Origin: Prochilodus magdalenae
Taxonomy: Eukaryota; Chordata; Actinopteri; Characiformes; Prochilodontidae
Direction: 5' to 3'
DNA: 64,000 nucleotides
Assembly: GCA_024036415.1 (NCBI GenBank)
Contig: JAMWET010006774.1
Coordinates: 124,001 to 188,000 of the forward strand
Shown one piece after another: positions 51,373 through 63,767 of this stretch. Both the position numbers and the translations under genes were made by a program. Every line of letters begins with the position of its first letter. The stretch's first letter is position 1. The notes beneath the pieces are model-generated. The model was not told where the DNA came from. It saw only the letters and a list, made by a program, of their open reading frames with translations, and made no database searches.

Positions 51373-52180
51373 GTTCTTGGTCTAAAGTTGGTCTAAAGCA
51401 TCATCACTTAATAGAATTTGTTGAGTCAGGATAGTTTGTCTTCCCTTGAAAATGAATATCCACTAACTCAGCTGTAACATAGACGGAAATGGCTATTTTA
51501 ACACACCTGTGTTTACACCACTATGTGCATTTCTGGACTGACCCAGACAGTTTAAGAAAGTTCTAAACACTCTCCAAGGTTGTAGAACATTCCGGATAGT
51601 TCCATAAACCTCTCTGTGTATCTGAGAAGTCCAAGAATCGTGCACGGGTTGTTGGGTTTTTTTGTTTGTTTTTTGTATCAGCAGCAAAACCATAGCATGA
51701 CAAGCTTTATTTTATTTGTCTGTCATCTTGATTGCTCCAACAAGGTTTTCATTAATACATTTGCAAACTGCAATAACACATGACCTGTCTATACAACATA
51801 GCACATACCAGTTCCTCTCCTCTGCAGGGGGAAAAGTAATTATCATTGGCAATAATTGACAGAGTAAATAATTAATCTTCATAAGCATATCCACAATACC
51901 CACTTGTCTATTGATTTAAACCCACAGGGTGGACAGAATCAAATGATATAAAAACAAAAATAAGATTCATAACCTATATACCTATATAACTCATTGAACC
52001 GCCCTCGAAGTGGATCATTCCAGGAGGGTCCCACTGGGAATGTCTGCACAGGCACTATTTAAGCACAGCTACATTCAAGCCAGGGCCTTTTCCAATGCTA
52101 GGAAGGTGACATGTGGCCCAAGTAGCCCATGTACACAATTATACATATTAATTGTGAAATGTATTGTGAATTTAATACTT
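51373..52180. other. Relic of intron 6, then unassigned DNA
   Basis: 51373-51465 (AGTTCTTGGTCTAAA, TTGTTGAGTCA) repeats a piece of intron 6 of copy C (50184-50275). The rest shows no recognised feature. Confidence 0.5.
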
Positions 52181-52905
52181 AAGTATTTTCTGTTCTCGTA
52201 ACTAGCTGGGAGTGAACTTCATCATTAAAATGACTTTATTAAGCAGCATCTATAGCATTGTGTATCACATGTACCTAGTTAATATCTAGAACCTTTAGGG
52301 CATTTCACTTAGTCTCACAATGTACCATCATTTTTTCCTAAATAATGTAGCACCTTGGAGTTTGTACTTAACACCAACCTGGTTAGGAGAACTAGAAGAA
52401 CTATTAAAGAAAGTGGTTGCTGTTGTGGAGCATGTCTGTCCGTCCGTCTGTCTGTCCGTCTGTCTGACCGTCCGTCCAACCGTCTGTGCGTCCAACCGTC
52501 TGTCAGTCCGTTTTAGAACTTCCTCTGCTGAATGTCTCTGTTTTATAGTGACTGATCTTCTGCTCACCACAAACCACTCACCATGAACGTCTCCACAACC
52601 CCCTACACAATCTTCTCACATCAGCAATGTGCAGTAATAGTCCCATCTACCCACTTCCGGGTACGTCTCTTACTGCTTATACTGCTTACTCAAGTAGATA
52701 CCTGAGGACTCTAACACTCGTTACCATTTAGCACTACACTAATATTGGATCCCAATATTAACCTCTACTGTAGTCACATTTGACTGGGCTGTGAGCAGGA
52801 ACACTTATCACTGTTATAGTGGAAGTAACATGGGCCACAGGCGTGAAACTTTTCACTGCTGTAGTGGAGTTTGACTAGGCCAATTTGACTGTGTCAGATG
52901 CTCTT
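52180..52905. repeat. Upstream-flank relic with 46-bp minisatellite units
   Basis: 52200-52680 matches 17156-17660, the distal upstream DNA of copy A. It is followed, as there, by 46-bp minisatellite units (52772-52905). A (GTCC/GTCT)n microsatellite is at 52434-52508. No promoter or exon accompanies it. Confidence 0.6.
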
Positions 52906-52929
52906 TTCTAGCTCCTAACTTGTTTCTTT

Positions 52930-53135
52930 ATCATCTGCCTAGTGGAATTAACAGTCCCCTGGGAGGACCGCATGGAAAGGCCAACGAGCGCAAGCAGCTA
53001 AAATACCACAAGCTAGTAGAGGATAACCGGAGGAAAGGCTGGAAAGCTCGCTGTGAGCCAATAGAGGTGGGAGGTCGAGGCTTTGCGGCCCGCTCCCTAT
53101 GCAAGATCTATACCCTCCTTGGCATTGGCAAAGAG
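52930..53135 (+). mobile_element. Retroelement-like coding fragment
   Basis: The plus frame reads ERKQLKYHKLVEDNRRKGWK, then CEPIEVGGRGFAARSLCK and LLGIGKEE. This resembles a C-terminal segment recurring in fish retroelement ORFs, but I cannot name the clade. It ends at an (ATT)n run. Confidence 0.4.
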
Positions 53136-53139
53136 GAAA

Positions 53140-53172
53140 TTATTATAATTTATAATAATAATAATAATAATA

Positions 53173-53212
<40 letters not shown>
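53140..53212. repeat. (AAT)n/(ATT)n microsatellite
   Basis: AAT run turning into an ATT run, self-complementary. Confidence 0.9.
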
Positions 53213-53217
<5 letters not shown>

Positions 53218-53360
53218 TAATCATCTAGTTGTACTAATTTAAAATTTGAGAAGTTGGCAGAAGTTTCTTCCCACAGCGTTCAACTACACATTGTTTGGGC
53301 CACAGTCCAGGACACTTTACACTGCTATACTGAAGTCCGACTAGGCCACAAGGTAGGATA

Positions 53361-55340
53361 CTGTAAGGGTCCGGGCGGTGCCACTTGCAGCCACAGAGGG
53401 CGTCAGCAGCCGTCCTGTTCTGGGGGGACTACAGCCCGGAACTCCAACCCCCACAGAATGCCCCGGGCTGATCAACCCAACAAACCGCACCTGAGGCGCC
53501 TGCCACATAAGCCCCCACCAAACAACCATCTCCGCTACACCTTTGTAGAGGGGTAGTCGGTACAGTACGGTACAGACAAAGAAAAAGAGAAAAAAATAAG
53601 GAAACACTTAAAAAAAAAAGCAAACCAGAACACCGGGGTGGGCCACTCCTTGACCACGCTAATTAAAAAATGCCGTGCTAGTAAGTACAGTAAAACTAGT
53701 CAAACACGCTATTAACGTGCTAGTGTGTTCAGTAAAAAAACCTATTCCCGACAGGTGTTCCAAAAAAGATATCGCAGCTGGCTCAGAAGTAAACTAATTA
53801 AACAATGTCTGATTATAAACATCCACAAAGATCCACAATAATAAAACAGGACATAAAAAGTATTATATAAGAGGGAGAAAACAGTGGCCTGCAAACACCA
53901 CGAGCTGCAATCCCACTCCAAAAAGAAGATGACCAAACATCACATTAAAATAAATAGCAAATAAAAATTAGCTACAAAAATTCACCTTTATAACCCAGAT
54001 AGTATGTGTGAGTTGACTTAGGCAAACAGAATAATGATATTAGGCGGACACGCCCAATAAAACAAGATGTGGCTGACGTTAACACAGTGAAAGCCTACCT
54101 GCTCCCTAGCCACTCAGTAACTGTAACCAAATGAAGTTAATTGTTAGGTACTAGGTGGGATGCACCCACCGATAACCCACACACGCATGAGACAATACTC
54201 AAATGAATGGCCAATGAGTGACCAAAATAGCTTCATTAAGCACATACCCGGATATCTAAGCTGCTTTAGGCCAGCCTCAAGTAAGAACGCAGCTGCCACA
54301 AACACACGCCAGCCAACACTAGAGAGACCAGACACATTCACAACTGATTAAAACTCTTACCAGGTGAACCATGCTTGCAACAGCCTGTAACCAGCAGATA
54401 CTGGTAATGAAACCAGCAACCTACCAGTTGGTTCAGCTACACACACTCTTCAGTTTTCCCTCCTGGTTAAATGATCCCGGCGGCACACGTGCACTAAAAA
54501 CAATCACAGTGGTTTCACACATACCCTACCGGCTCCAGGCTTTCATTGCCTGCCTACTACTAAAAACAACATCACGTATGTGTAAGACCTACTGAACTGA
54601 GCTCTTCAAATAGCGACAGCGCCACACCAAACTTCAGACATCTGTTTGTTTTGGCCAAAGTGGAAGTGAACTCACCTGGGTGCACTCACCTTTATGTCCC
54701 CCTAAGCCCCAGGACCGCTCCCCACCTGCATTCCACCTGCAGTGTGCGTGTCCCAATTCAATGGGGTCTCACAGACTGGACAGGCAGTCTACCACTGAGT
54801 CGATCTTCAAAGGATAGTTATCTCAGTACTATGTAGCCATTATTCGCACTCCACTGATCTTTAAAAGCACAAATAGCTCAATATAAAGTGGCGGCACTGG
54901 CTGGAGGGGCTGAACACCCATTTGTGGTTTGGACGGATCACAAGAACCTGGCCTACATCAAACAGGCCAAACGCCTCAATCTGCGTCAGGCGGGCTGGTC
55001 TTTGTTTTTTGGCCAGTTCAACTTTGTCCTAACCTACAGATCGGGCTCAAAAAATCTCAAGACCAATGCTCTCTCCCATCAGTGGGTCTTGGTTGACTGA
55101 TTCTCGAAGGCCTGCAAGTTAGTGGCTCTTCCTGGGCTTCCCTCTACTAGACAAACAGCGAAGCTGCTTATGCAGCACGTCAGACGAGTCAATGGGATGC
55201 CCAGCGATCTGGTGTCTGACCAGGGACCCCAGTTCATGAGCCGCCACAGGAAGGCCTTCTGTGAACTCATGGGGGCGTCTGTAAGCCTCTCTTCCAGCCC
55301 CAATCCAACTCTGCTGTCTCGTGGCGGATAGCCCATCATC
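53361..55340 (+). mobile_element. Degenerate Ty3/gypsy retrotransposon piece inside minisatellite
   Basis: Plus-strand frames include a gypsy RNase H segment at 54888-55100 ([33 protein letters not shown]). At once after it comes an integrase segment at 55122-55331 (LPSTRQTAKLL, VSDQGPQFMSR, ELMGASVSLSS). The linker and zinc-binding part between them are deleted. Copies of one 46-bp minisatellite unit (TCCGACTAGGCCACAAGGTA type) flank it at about 53330-53360 and 55341-55370. The first 1.3 kb shows no clear gag or protease. I cannot place LTR borders. Confidence 0.65.
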
Positions 55341-55728
55341 CTGAAGTCTGACTAGGCCACAAGGTAGGACACTTTACACTACCCTATAAAGCCATGAACC
55401 CCAGTTGTCAACAAGCAGGATGTTGGTGGTTCCATACTGGTGTAGAGTGTGTTCTAATGGAATGGGTTGGTTCCACTGGTCCATCTACAAATGTCATTGA
55501 CTGGTGGCTGCTATGTTTTACTGCTTAGTGACCATTTGCAGCCCTTCATGTACTTCATGTACCCCCATAGTAATGAGATATTCCAGCAGGTGCTATCCTA
55601 TGACTTATGGCATGTCAGTGTACATATCAATCCAAACACATCATGCTTGAGATGTATGAGTACCAAATAAATATTTTAATAATTGAACGTAATGTGTTTA
55701 TGCTGGGGTGGCATATATTGCTTTTACC

Positions 55729-55941
55729 CTAGGCCCCATAAGATCCTAATATCACCACTGCATGTATTTCTGTATCATCTGCATAACTAACAACATAACC
55801 ATTGTTATTCTGTAGAATGTTGTAGATAGAAGATAAAAGATAGCACATGCAAATTAAACAGAAGAGGTCCAAGAACTGAACCCTGAGGCACACCACATGC
55901 CACATCCACCATTTTACATTCAGTGGTGTCACTGTCGACAA
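55729..55941 (-). mobile_element. LINE reverse transcriptase fragment with YADD
   Basis: On the minus strand GVPQGSVLG (about 55868-55895, one frame) continues after a frameshift into LFCLICMCYLLSSI and GYVVSYADDTEIH. These are two adjacent signature motifs of an L2-type reverse transcriptase. Too short and broken to function. Confidence 0.75.
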
Positions 55942-56202
55942 AGTAGCTCAGGTATGCCTATTTGCATACCTTCTTAAATTTGCCTTTCATATTGATTTAA
56001 CATACCGATATGTTTTAGGCCACAATCTCAGATGGATTTCAGTAGAACTAGAAATGATATTGTAGTCAAATATGCATTCTGTCATATTTCAGTTAACACT
56101 TTAGACAAGCCATTTCAGTGCCATGGTGAGGTACGCAACAACTGAAAACAATGAGCAAGCCTAAATTTTTTATGGACCATAATCACCTAAACTGATTTGT
56201 AA

Positions 56203-56996
56203 TACACGGCCTGGCCAAAAAAAGTAGTCACCCACTGTAATATTACATTGGACCACCTTTAGCTTTGATCATGCCACCAGATCGTAGCACTGCGCCCACA
56301 GGCTTGTACGGTAGGCACTAGGCATGATGGGTGCATCATTTCAGCCACTTCTCTTCTTACCCTAATGTACCCCTCACTCTGGAACAGGGTAAATCTGGAC
56401 TCATCAGACCACATGACCTCCTTCCGTTGCTCCAGAGTCCAGTCCTTATGCCCCCTAGTAGATTGAAGCCGTGTTTGCCAGTTAGCCTCACTGACAAAAG
56501 AGTTCTTAAGGCTACACAGCTGTTTAGTCCCACTCCAACTGTGTGTGTGGAGATGCTCTTCCTTTCACTATTAAACATTTCCCTGACTTCTATTGCTGTT
56601 TCTCTACCATCTCATTTCACCAAAGGTTTAAGTGATCCCTGATCACCATCATTCAAGAATTTTTCCCCCTCCACATTCCTTCCTGGAAGATGACGTTTCC
56701 CCACCGTCCTTCCACTGTTTAATAATGTGCTGGACAGTTCTTCACCCAATTTTAGTAGTTTCAGCATCTCCTTAGATGTTTTCTCTGCTTGATGCTAATA
56801 ATCTGACCCTTCTGAAACAGATCAACATCTTTTCCACCACCACAGGACATGGTCCACAGGATGAGAAGCTACTCACTGCATCAGATAGGGTTAAATAACA
56901 GGTTGCCAGCTGAAACATAATCACCCATTCAGTAGTTATCCAATGGAAGGCTCTTACTTATCTGCTTAGTTAAATCCAGGTAGTGGCCAGGCAGTG
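56203..56996 (-). mobile_element. Degenerate Tc1/mariner-like element
   Basis: Ends CGGCCTGGCCAAAAAAAGTA and TAGTGGCCAGGCAGTG form imperfect inverted repeats. The interior has text typical of Tc1 transposase genes (GACTCATCAGACCACATGAC) on the minus strand with many stops. At under 0.8 kb, part is missing. Confidence 0.6.
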
Positions 56997-57399
56997 CAAG
57001 TGTCTATGATGCAGGTTAAATCTTTACATCAGGTTGCAATTAGTTTGTTTAAAAGATAATCAGTAATCTGTATTGTTGTCTTTCTGGATTAGAGAGGGAA
57101 CAACAGGAAGTGGTCAGGAACTCTTTCTGGACAAGTCTTCCTTTGTTCTTCATATTTTTACGATAGTCACAGCAATAATCACAGCTGTTATCGTGTAAAT
57201 GCTGAGAGTTTATTAGAAATTGACAGATTTTGATCAACAGTAATATTTCAGGCAGATTTAACATTTTTAGACTCTGCTTATTTTATAGGAAGCACAGGAG
57301 CACTGCAGTGGTAGATACCACATCAAAGGCTCACAGTCAGAAAGGAAAGTATAAAAAGATAAAGGAAGTAACAGTAACTGCGGATTTTCTTTTCTTTTT

Positions 57400-57499
57400 T
57401 TTTCTTTTTTTTTGCTGCACTGGTATGTGAATTCTGATATGCTCAGACTGGAACCTCCTCTAGGGTGGGGTTGTTGCATGGTTCTCTTTTCTTACCAAT
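57400..57499 (-). other. 3' UTR exon of copy D, without AATAAA
   Basis: Acceptor TTTTTTCTGCAG|ATTGGTAAGAAAAGAG on the minus strand corresponds to the last exon of the other copies. The homologous AAAATAAAA site reads GCAGCAAAAAAAAAG, so no canonical signal is present. Confidence 0.5.
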
Positions 57500-58104
57500 C
57501 TGCAGAAAAAACAACAAGTAATAGAAGTGAATGGTGATTGTAATTGTGTTCATAGATCTAGTTTAGTTTTAACTCTGGAGATCCCATCCCAGCTCCAGGA
57601 GATCCAATGACCTGCAGAGTTTAGGTTCAACTGCAACCAGAAGAACCTGCTCCATTTTTACACAGATTACATACAGATTAACAGAGTGAACTTTCTCTTC
57701 TGCAGATGGCTCCAGGGTTTGAGTCACAGTCATCAGGAACATGCAGCTCCACAAACACTGTGATGTGTATTAACAAACCCTTCACCACGGATGTGCTTAT
57801 GCCAATGTCTGTTACCCAAAAGGTTGGCATTATGATTATTTAATTATAGTTAAGACACAAGACCAGGTCAGATAACCCAAAACACCAGGAGCAACTCCTA
57901 AACACTGGGTCTAAATGTCCATCCGCAGAGGGCAGCTGCAACTCATCTCAGCAGTGTAGCTCTCTGTGGATGGGAACAAGAACCTCTGTAATAAAGTCAT
58001 ACCTTTAAACCTCAGGGTAGGTGATGTACGTGGCAATGCCACACTGGTTATTCTGGTTCCTGGCTATCTTGAAGTAGCCTTTATCACCCCACTCAGGACC
58101 CCAG

Positions 58105-59176
58105 CTGCAAAATACATTACTGTCAGTGTTTCATATTCAGGGTCTCATTTTGGTTTTGTGATTAAAGATCTTTACTCTCCAGAGCAGTGTCCATTTCTTC
58201 ATGTCTGTTTGGAAACTGTGTGGTATTGTCACGCCTCCATCTTTTTCCACCCATCCAGAGTCGCTTAACTGATATTTGTAACCTCAGCGTATCCATTCTT
58301 CCTGTTTATTTAGCCACTCACAAACATTCACGACTTTGCGAAGCTTTCAAAACGTTTTCTTATTTTTAATGATGGTAACTGGTTTTCCTGACTCCCTCGT
58401 TCTTTACTAATCTCTTTCGCCTTATCCCTTTTTGCTCATGTCCTGACTCTACACGGTTTGTACCTCTGCTTTCTTAATTCTTGCTATTGTGTCCTGTTTT
58501 TAATTCCTGGATACCATATCTCTGAAGTCGAAGTTTTGTCCTAACAGGTATATAGAGATCTTAGAAACGGTATCAGGGCCTATTCGTCATTCAGCTATTT
58601 TTCAGACAAAAAAGGGGATATTGCTGGAATAGTATATGATGTAGGACCTACTCATGCCTACCTACAGCAGTGACCTGATTAACTAGCGTTGTTTTTAATT
58701 GTTCAAGCTCTGTTGGCTCTATAAATATGGGTCAGTCTTGCAGTGATGTGAGCTACTGGCTGGCCCTGAGAGGGACTGAGTTCAAGCCTTCAACATTAGA
58801 GACTAGGGTTAGGGTTGCCACCTTTCAGAAGTGAAATTAAAGGAAGGTTGGGGAGTGCAGGGATAGAGATTGTGGTCATTCATGTATGTGTGACAGACGT
58901 GTGTATCGGACATTTACAGACATACGGAATTGGTTTAATACGGGACGCAACACTTAACTGCCAAATAAAGGACGATTCTGTATTTTACAGGATGGGTGGG
59001 AACCCTAACAAGGATGCTACAGAACAAGCCAATCGCCTGGGACAGGGACGGGCACTGCTGCAGAGCTTAGGAGAAGTGAGAAATGACGCTAACAGTATCG
59101 GGCATCTATATATTCTTTCTCTGTTACCTTTGTTTAGCGATTGTGTTTTTGATGATGGGTTAGCTTGTTCGTTTAC
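58105..59176. other. Intron 6 of copy D
   Basis: No mobile-element protein or RNA gene recognised. Plus-strand frames in it match nothing known to me. Confidence 0.45.
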
Positions 59177-59359
59177 CTGTTCTTGACTAGCCAGTAGTCC
59201 TGTCTGTTACGATTAGTACCATATCCAACAACTAGGACAGCGTGATTTGGGGTAGTATCGCCACAGGCCGGTTCTTCATACACACCTGCAATTAGCACAT
59301 TCTGCAATTAAACAATCGCTGTATTACTCGGTGTATCAATTAATCAGAAAAAATCACGT

Positions 59360-60130
59360 TTTGAGAGAAACACTCACTTTCAAAAAAAGCAACACACCAG
59401 ATAGAAATTTTGGCTTGCTACAAAACACAGAATGCGTTATGTCTCAGGCAGATATGTGAAGGACTACAGGTGTGCTCTGATTACTGACATTACGGAGGCA
59501 CCGGGACACAGACCACATGGTTTGAACAGGCAGCTCCCACAGACAGTTTTACCACCATCCGCGTCCAGAAAGGCGACACTATGTTTCCATACACTTGTCT
59601 CTCTGGTCGATCCAGGAAACGAATTTAGTCCTGCACCCATTTGCTGTGACAGAGCCTCCGTCACCATTGTTTGCAGTGGAGAAACCCGGACTGTGTCGTC
59701 ATGTTCTGTTTGGGACCCAGTGACGGTCAGATTTGAGTATGGAGGCCTCATGGTGAGCGCTTTATTCCTGCCTTTGCTGTGAACCGACACACTACCCCAA
59801 CTGCTGGTGTGATGATCTGGGGAGCCATTGCATACGACAGTCAGCAACCCCTGGTAGTGACCCGAGGGACACTAACAGCTCATCTACATGTGCAGGACAT
59901 CCTCCATCCACATGTGCTGCCTCTTATGGCAGGGCTTCCAACTGGCATCTTTCAGCAGGATAATGCTCACCCACACACAGCAAGGGTTTCCCAGGAACAT
60001 GTTCACCATTTTTGTCACCAATTGAGAATTCACAGGACCAGCTGGAAAGCCAGATTAGGCACCCTACGGGTGTGCAGGATCTACAGGCCCAGCTGTAACA
60101 TCTATAGGCTGCAGGATGCCATATAGAACC
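59360..60130 (+). mobile_element. Degenerate Tc1/mariner transposase, intron 5 of copy D
   Basis: Plus frames give GVMIWGAIAYDSQQPL, HVQDILHPHVLPLMAGLP and IFQQDNAHPHTARVSQ (second catalytic Asp), after a broken N-terminal half. The C-terminus with the third acid is not readable. No clear inverted ends. Confidence 0.75.
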
Positions 60131-60648
60131 TGTAACCGTGACTTGGTATTCATGACTTGAGACTTGACTTAGACATGAGGCTAATGACTCTAAATTACTT
60201 AATTTTTTATTATTATTATTAAATATTTGCATTTTTGAATTGTTTTAATAATGGGGTGATTTCTTTTCCAATGCATGCAAACCTGGCAACCTGTCAGAAG
60301 GCAGGAGACCAGCAGAGGTAAACATATGAAGTAGCTCATATCATGAAGCCGGCTCCACCAAAAATAGTGAGGCCTGGATTAGAGGATTGTGATGTGGATG
60401 AAAGTAGTAATGCGTTAACTTGGGACTTGCTTGAGACTTTAAGATTAAGACTTGGGACTTGCTCATCTCTTGTGACGTACTCCCACCTCTGATGTTTAGC
60501 ACACTATGTACATATTTAGTATATAAAAATAGCACTTTTTAGTATATTATATATTTTTTGTCATGAGTGTGAGGAAGTGTACTAAGTATTCCTATGTTAA
60601 GTATTCCTCAGTGAACTTTTTACTCCTGGGTTTGTTTCTGATGGTTAC

Positions 60649-60813
60649 CTGACTCATAGAGCTGAAAGGTGCGACTGGTGATGTTGACACCTACAGAAAT
60701 AGGTCCGACTGTGGCTACGACACCTTGCAGATAGTTTTCATTTCCAGGTAAATCATCCTGTAGCCACAGCAAGTAGCTTTAGCATTACGTAGATTATACC
60801 GGCACGGCCCATT
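60649..60813 (-). other. Exon 5 of copy D with one-base deletion
   Basis: Alignment with copy A exon 5 (GYKNQSGDENYLQ) shows the D exon reading GYR, then one base short, then DLPGNENYLQ in the shifted frame. The change is close to 60754. Confidence 0.75.
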
Positions 60814-61347
60814 CTGGAGAGAGACAGGAACAATCACAAATGAATGTTCACAGCCTTCTGGTTCAAAGTGGAAAGTAAAAGTTTTATGAAACATGAAATT
60901 TACCCACACTCTCCACCAGACGAATCCCCAGGGTATAGCCAATGAGCCAAGAAAAGTTTAGCTCCTTTAGCTTAGCGCTGGAGCTACAAGGCTAATGTTA
61001 CTAACAAGAGCCACTTTATTCAGATTACATCCCACATCTGATTTTGACACATCCACATTTATCCACTTGTGAAATCTGGACACGAAAATCTCATCAGAAC
61101 ATCGGAATAACAGTGGGGTGTAGTCGTCTCAAGACACCAGGGGGACCCACCATACAGCAGTGGGCAAAGTAATATTTATGAGTTGTAGATGGCCCACTCT
61201 CAACCTTACAGATGGCTATTTCATAAACTTATTTTTTCATTAATGTAGTTTATTTTGAGTCACTGGAAAAATCAAGTTCCCAAAACTGGGCCAAAATAAA
61301 GAAGCTGCTGGTGTCCATCTCAGAAGCTCCACTTGTCGTTAGTGTCA

Positions 61348-61572
<225 letters not shown>

Positions 61573-61989
61573 TTAAAAAATAAATAAAGCCAGGAAATAT
61601 AAATTTCCATTTTAATTAGCTGGAAACTCTTTAGAATGTAGCCCACCAAAATGTGTGTTTGCACAAAGTAGCTCTTTATCAACTAATGATTGGATCAGTT
61701 TGTGGCCAAAAAGCATCTCTACGTATCGAGTAGTGCAGTGTAGTTTTATATGGCAAGGTATAGTGTACATACAGTCTCAGTCTCAATCTCAGTGTTGTAC
61801 CTAGCAGCACACATTCTCAAATAGCCTTTATTAAATTTTCTCTAAATTTAAGTGGAGTAACTCTATTATGTAAGAAGCAAAGCGATTTGATCAGATCATA
61901 TTGCTGTATTGCTCGACTTCTACACAAAATCAAATACAGTATACATTCGCTTTTTTCATATGCAGTTCACTTTCAGTCAAAGTCAAAGT

Positions 61990-62722
61990 GAACTTTATTG
62001 TCATTCAGACTTTACAACAGGAGTGCATAGCTGAACGAGATTGAGTTTCTCCAAACTCCACAAGCACTCATGCAACCCCATACCATCAGTGATGCAGGCT
62101 TCTGAACGGAGCGTTGATAACAACTTGGGTTATCCTTGTCCTCTCTGGTCCGGATGACATGGCGTCCCAGTGTTCTATAAAGAACTTCAAATCGTGACTC
62201 ATCTGACCACAGAACAGTCTTCCATTTTGCCACACTTCATTTTAAAAGACCCCTGGCCCAGTGCAAACGTCTGAGCTTGTGGAGCTTGCTTAGAAATGGC
62301 TTCCTTTTTGCACTGTAGAGTTTCTTTGCTATTTTACGCTAGGTAACACCATTCTGGTATTGCTGCACTATCTTTCTGCGCAACAATGGTGGAATTGGTG
62401 ATCCTCTTACCACCTTGGCTTCAGAGAGACACTGACACTCTGAGAAGCTCTTTTTATACCCAATCATGTTGTCAATTGACCTAATTAGTGTTAATTGGTC
62501 TTCCAGCTGTTCGTTATATGCTCAATTTCCTTTTTGCATCCACTTATTGCTACTTGTCCCAACTGTTTGGGGATTTGTTGATGCCATGAAATTCTGAAAC
62601 AACATATTTTTACCTTAAAATGATACATTCTCTCAGTTTTTTAGATGTTGGCACCTCCACATCATTGCATTCAGTTTTTATTCACAATTTGTTTAGTGTC
62701 CCCACTTTTTTGGAATCCGGTT
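61990..62722 (-). mobile_element. Tc1/mariner-like fragment, intron 3 of copy D
   Basis: On the minus strand WKTVLWSDESRFEVL carries the first catalytic Asp-Glu of a Tc1 transposase, and MVWGCMSACG follows. The right end is the terminal repeat TCCCCACTTTTTTGGAATCC. The other end is cut off near 61990 by AAAGTGAACTTTATTGTCAT-type repeat text. Confidence 0.75.
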
Positions 62723-63710
62723 TGTATAATGTAAACATAACACTGTAGCTGTAAACTTAACACTGGAAAGTGGTAAAGTGCTTGATTATAATAAACAGTG
62801 AGATTATTGCACGTTAGCAGCATTAAAGGTATTGAGATGTGAGTTGCAATAAATAATATATTAATATACTGTGTACAGCTCTGATATGCATGAATTGAGT
62901 ATTTATGGGCCTATGGATCACATGAGAGCTGAGTATTGCCATTGTGTGTGTTCATCATGTGTGTGTCCAAGAGTTCAACAGTCCTGATACGCCTGCATGT
63001 CAAACAGCGTTGAGCAGCCATTAGACATTAAACAGTCTATGCTTAGCTATTAGCTGTTGAAGCTATTGACTAGCCCAGATATCGGCTTCATCTGAAGAAC
63101 GTATATATCTTACTTCAGCACATTTCTACAGACATACAAAACAATAAAAAGGAGTTGTGGTAATGTGTAGTAGCACTGTCAGTAAGTATTGAGTAGACAC
63201 AGTTTAAATGGTAGAAACTGGAGCAGTATATAAGCTAAATGACTCTGCACAGTAACTCACCGCGCTGAAGGCCCAGCAGGACCCACAGTATGGTTGTTGG
63301 TTTTTAACATCAGTCACATAGCCCTCCCTCCTCCAATCCACTTCATCTGGTAGATCAGCCTCCATTGCCTGTCTTGGTCCTGCAGTGGCACTGCGCGGCT
63401 TGGTCATGTTGAAGGATCCCAGGCAGCTGCTGAACCTGGCCTGGTACTCCTGGTTGTCCTGTTGGAGAAGGAGACAGTATCAGAGTTGTAAAGAGCTAAG
63501 ATTCAGCAAAAGACATTTGAGTGGGGTGGGATCTCACCATGTCTGCAAAGTGGTTTAGGCCGAGTCTGTAGCTCTTGATGCCCTGGTCAGCCAGCAGGTT
63601 GTGCTGCAGGACCAGCTTACGACTTTCCAGCCAGATCATCTTACGCCGAGACTCCTCCTCCTCTGAACTGTAACTCTTACCTGTGAGAGAACCAGATACA
63701 TACGCACTTA

Positions 63711-63767
63711 CAGTCTCTCCCAAAAGTAAGTACACCCCTCACATTTTTGTCAATATTTTATTATATC
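63711..63767. mobile_element. Tc1-like terminal repeat, truncated
   Basis: CAGTCTCTCCCAAAAGTAAG follows a TA (63709-63710) and continues with TACACCCCTCACATTTTTGT, a Tc1-family end. It is cut at 63767 by the LINE. It starts about 28 bp upstream of the exon 2 acceptor of copy D. Confidence 0.65.

Noticed and set aside
53254..53556. 100-codon plus frame
   Set aside because: No recognisable motif; it starts in minisatellite and runs into the non-coding start of the gypsy remnant.
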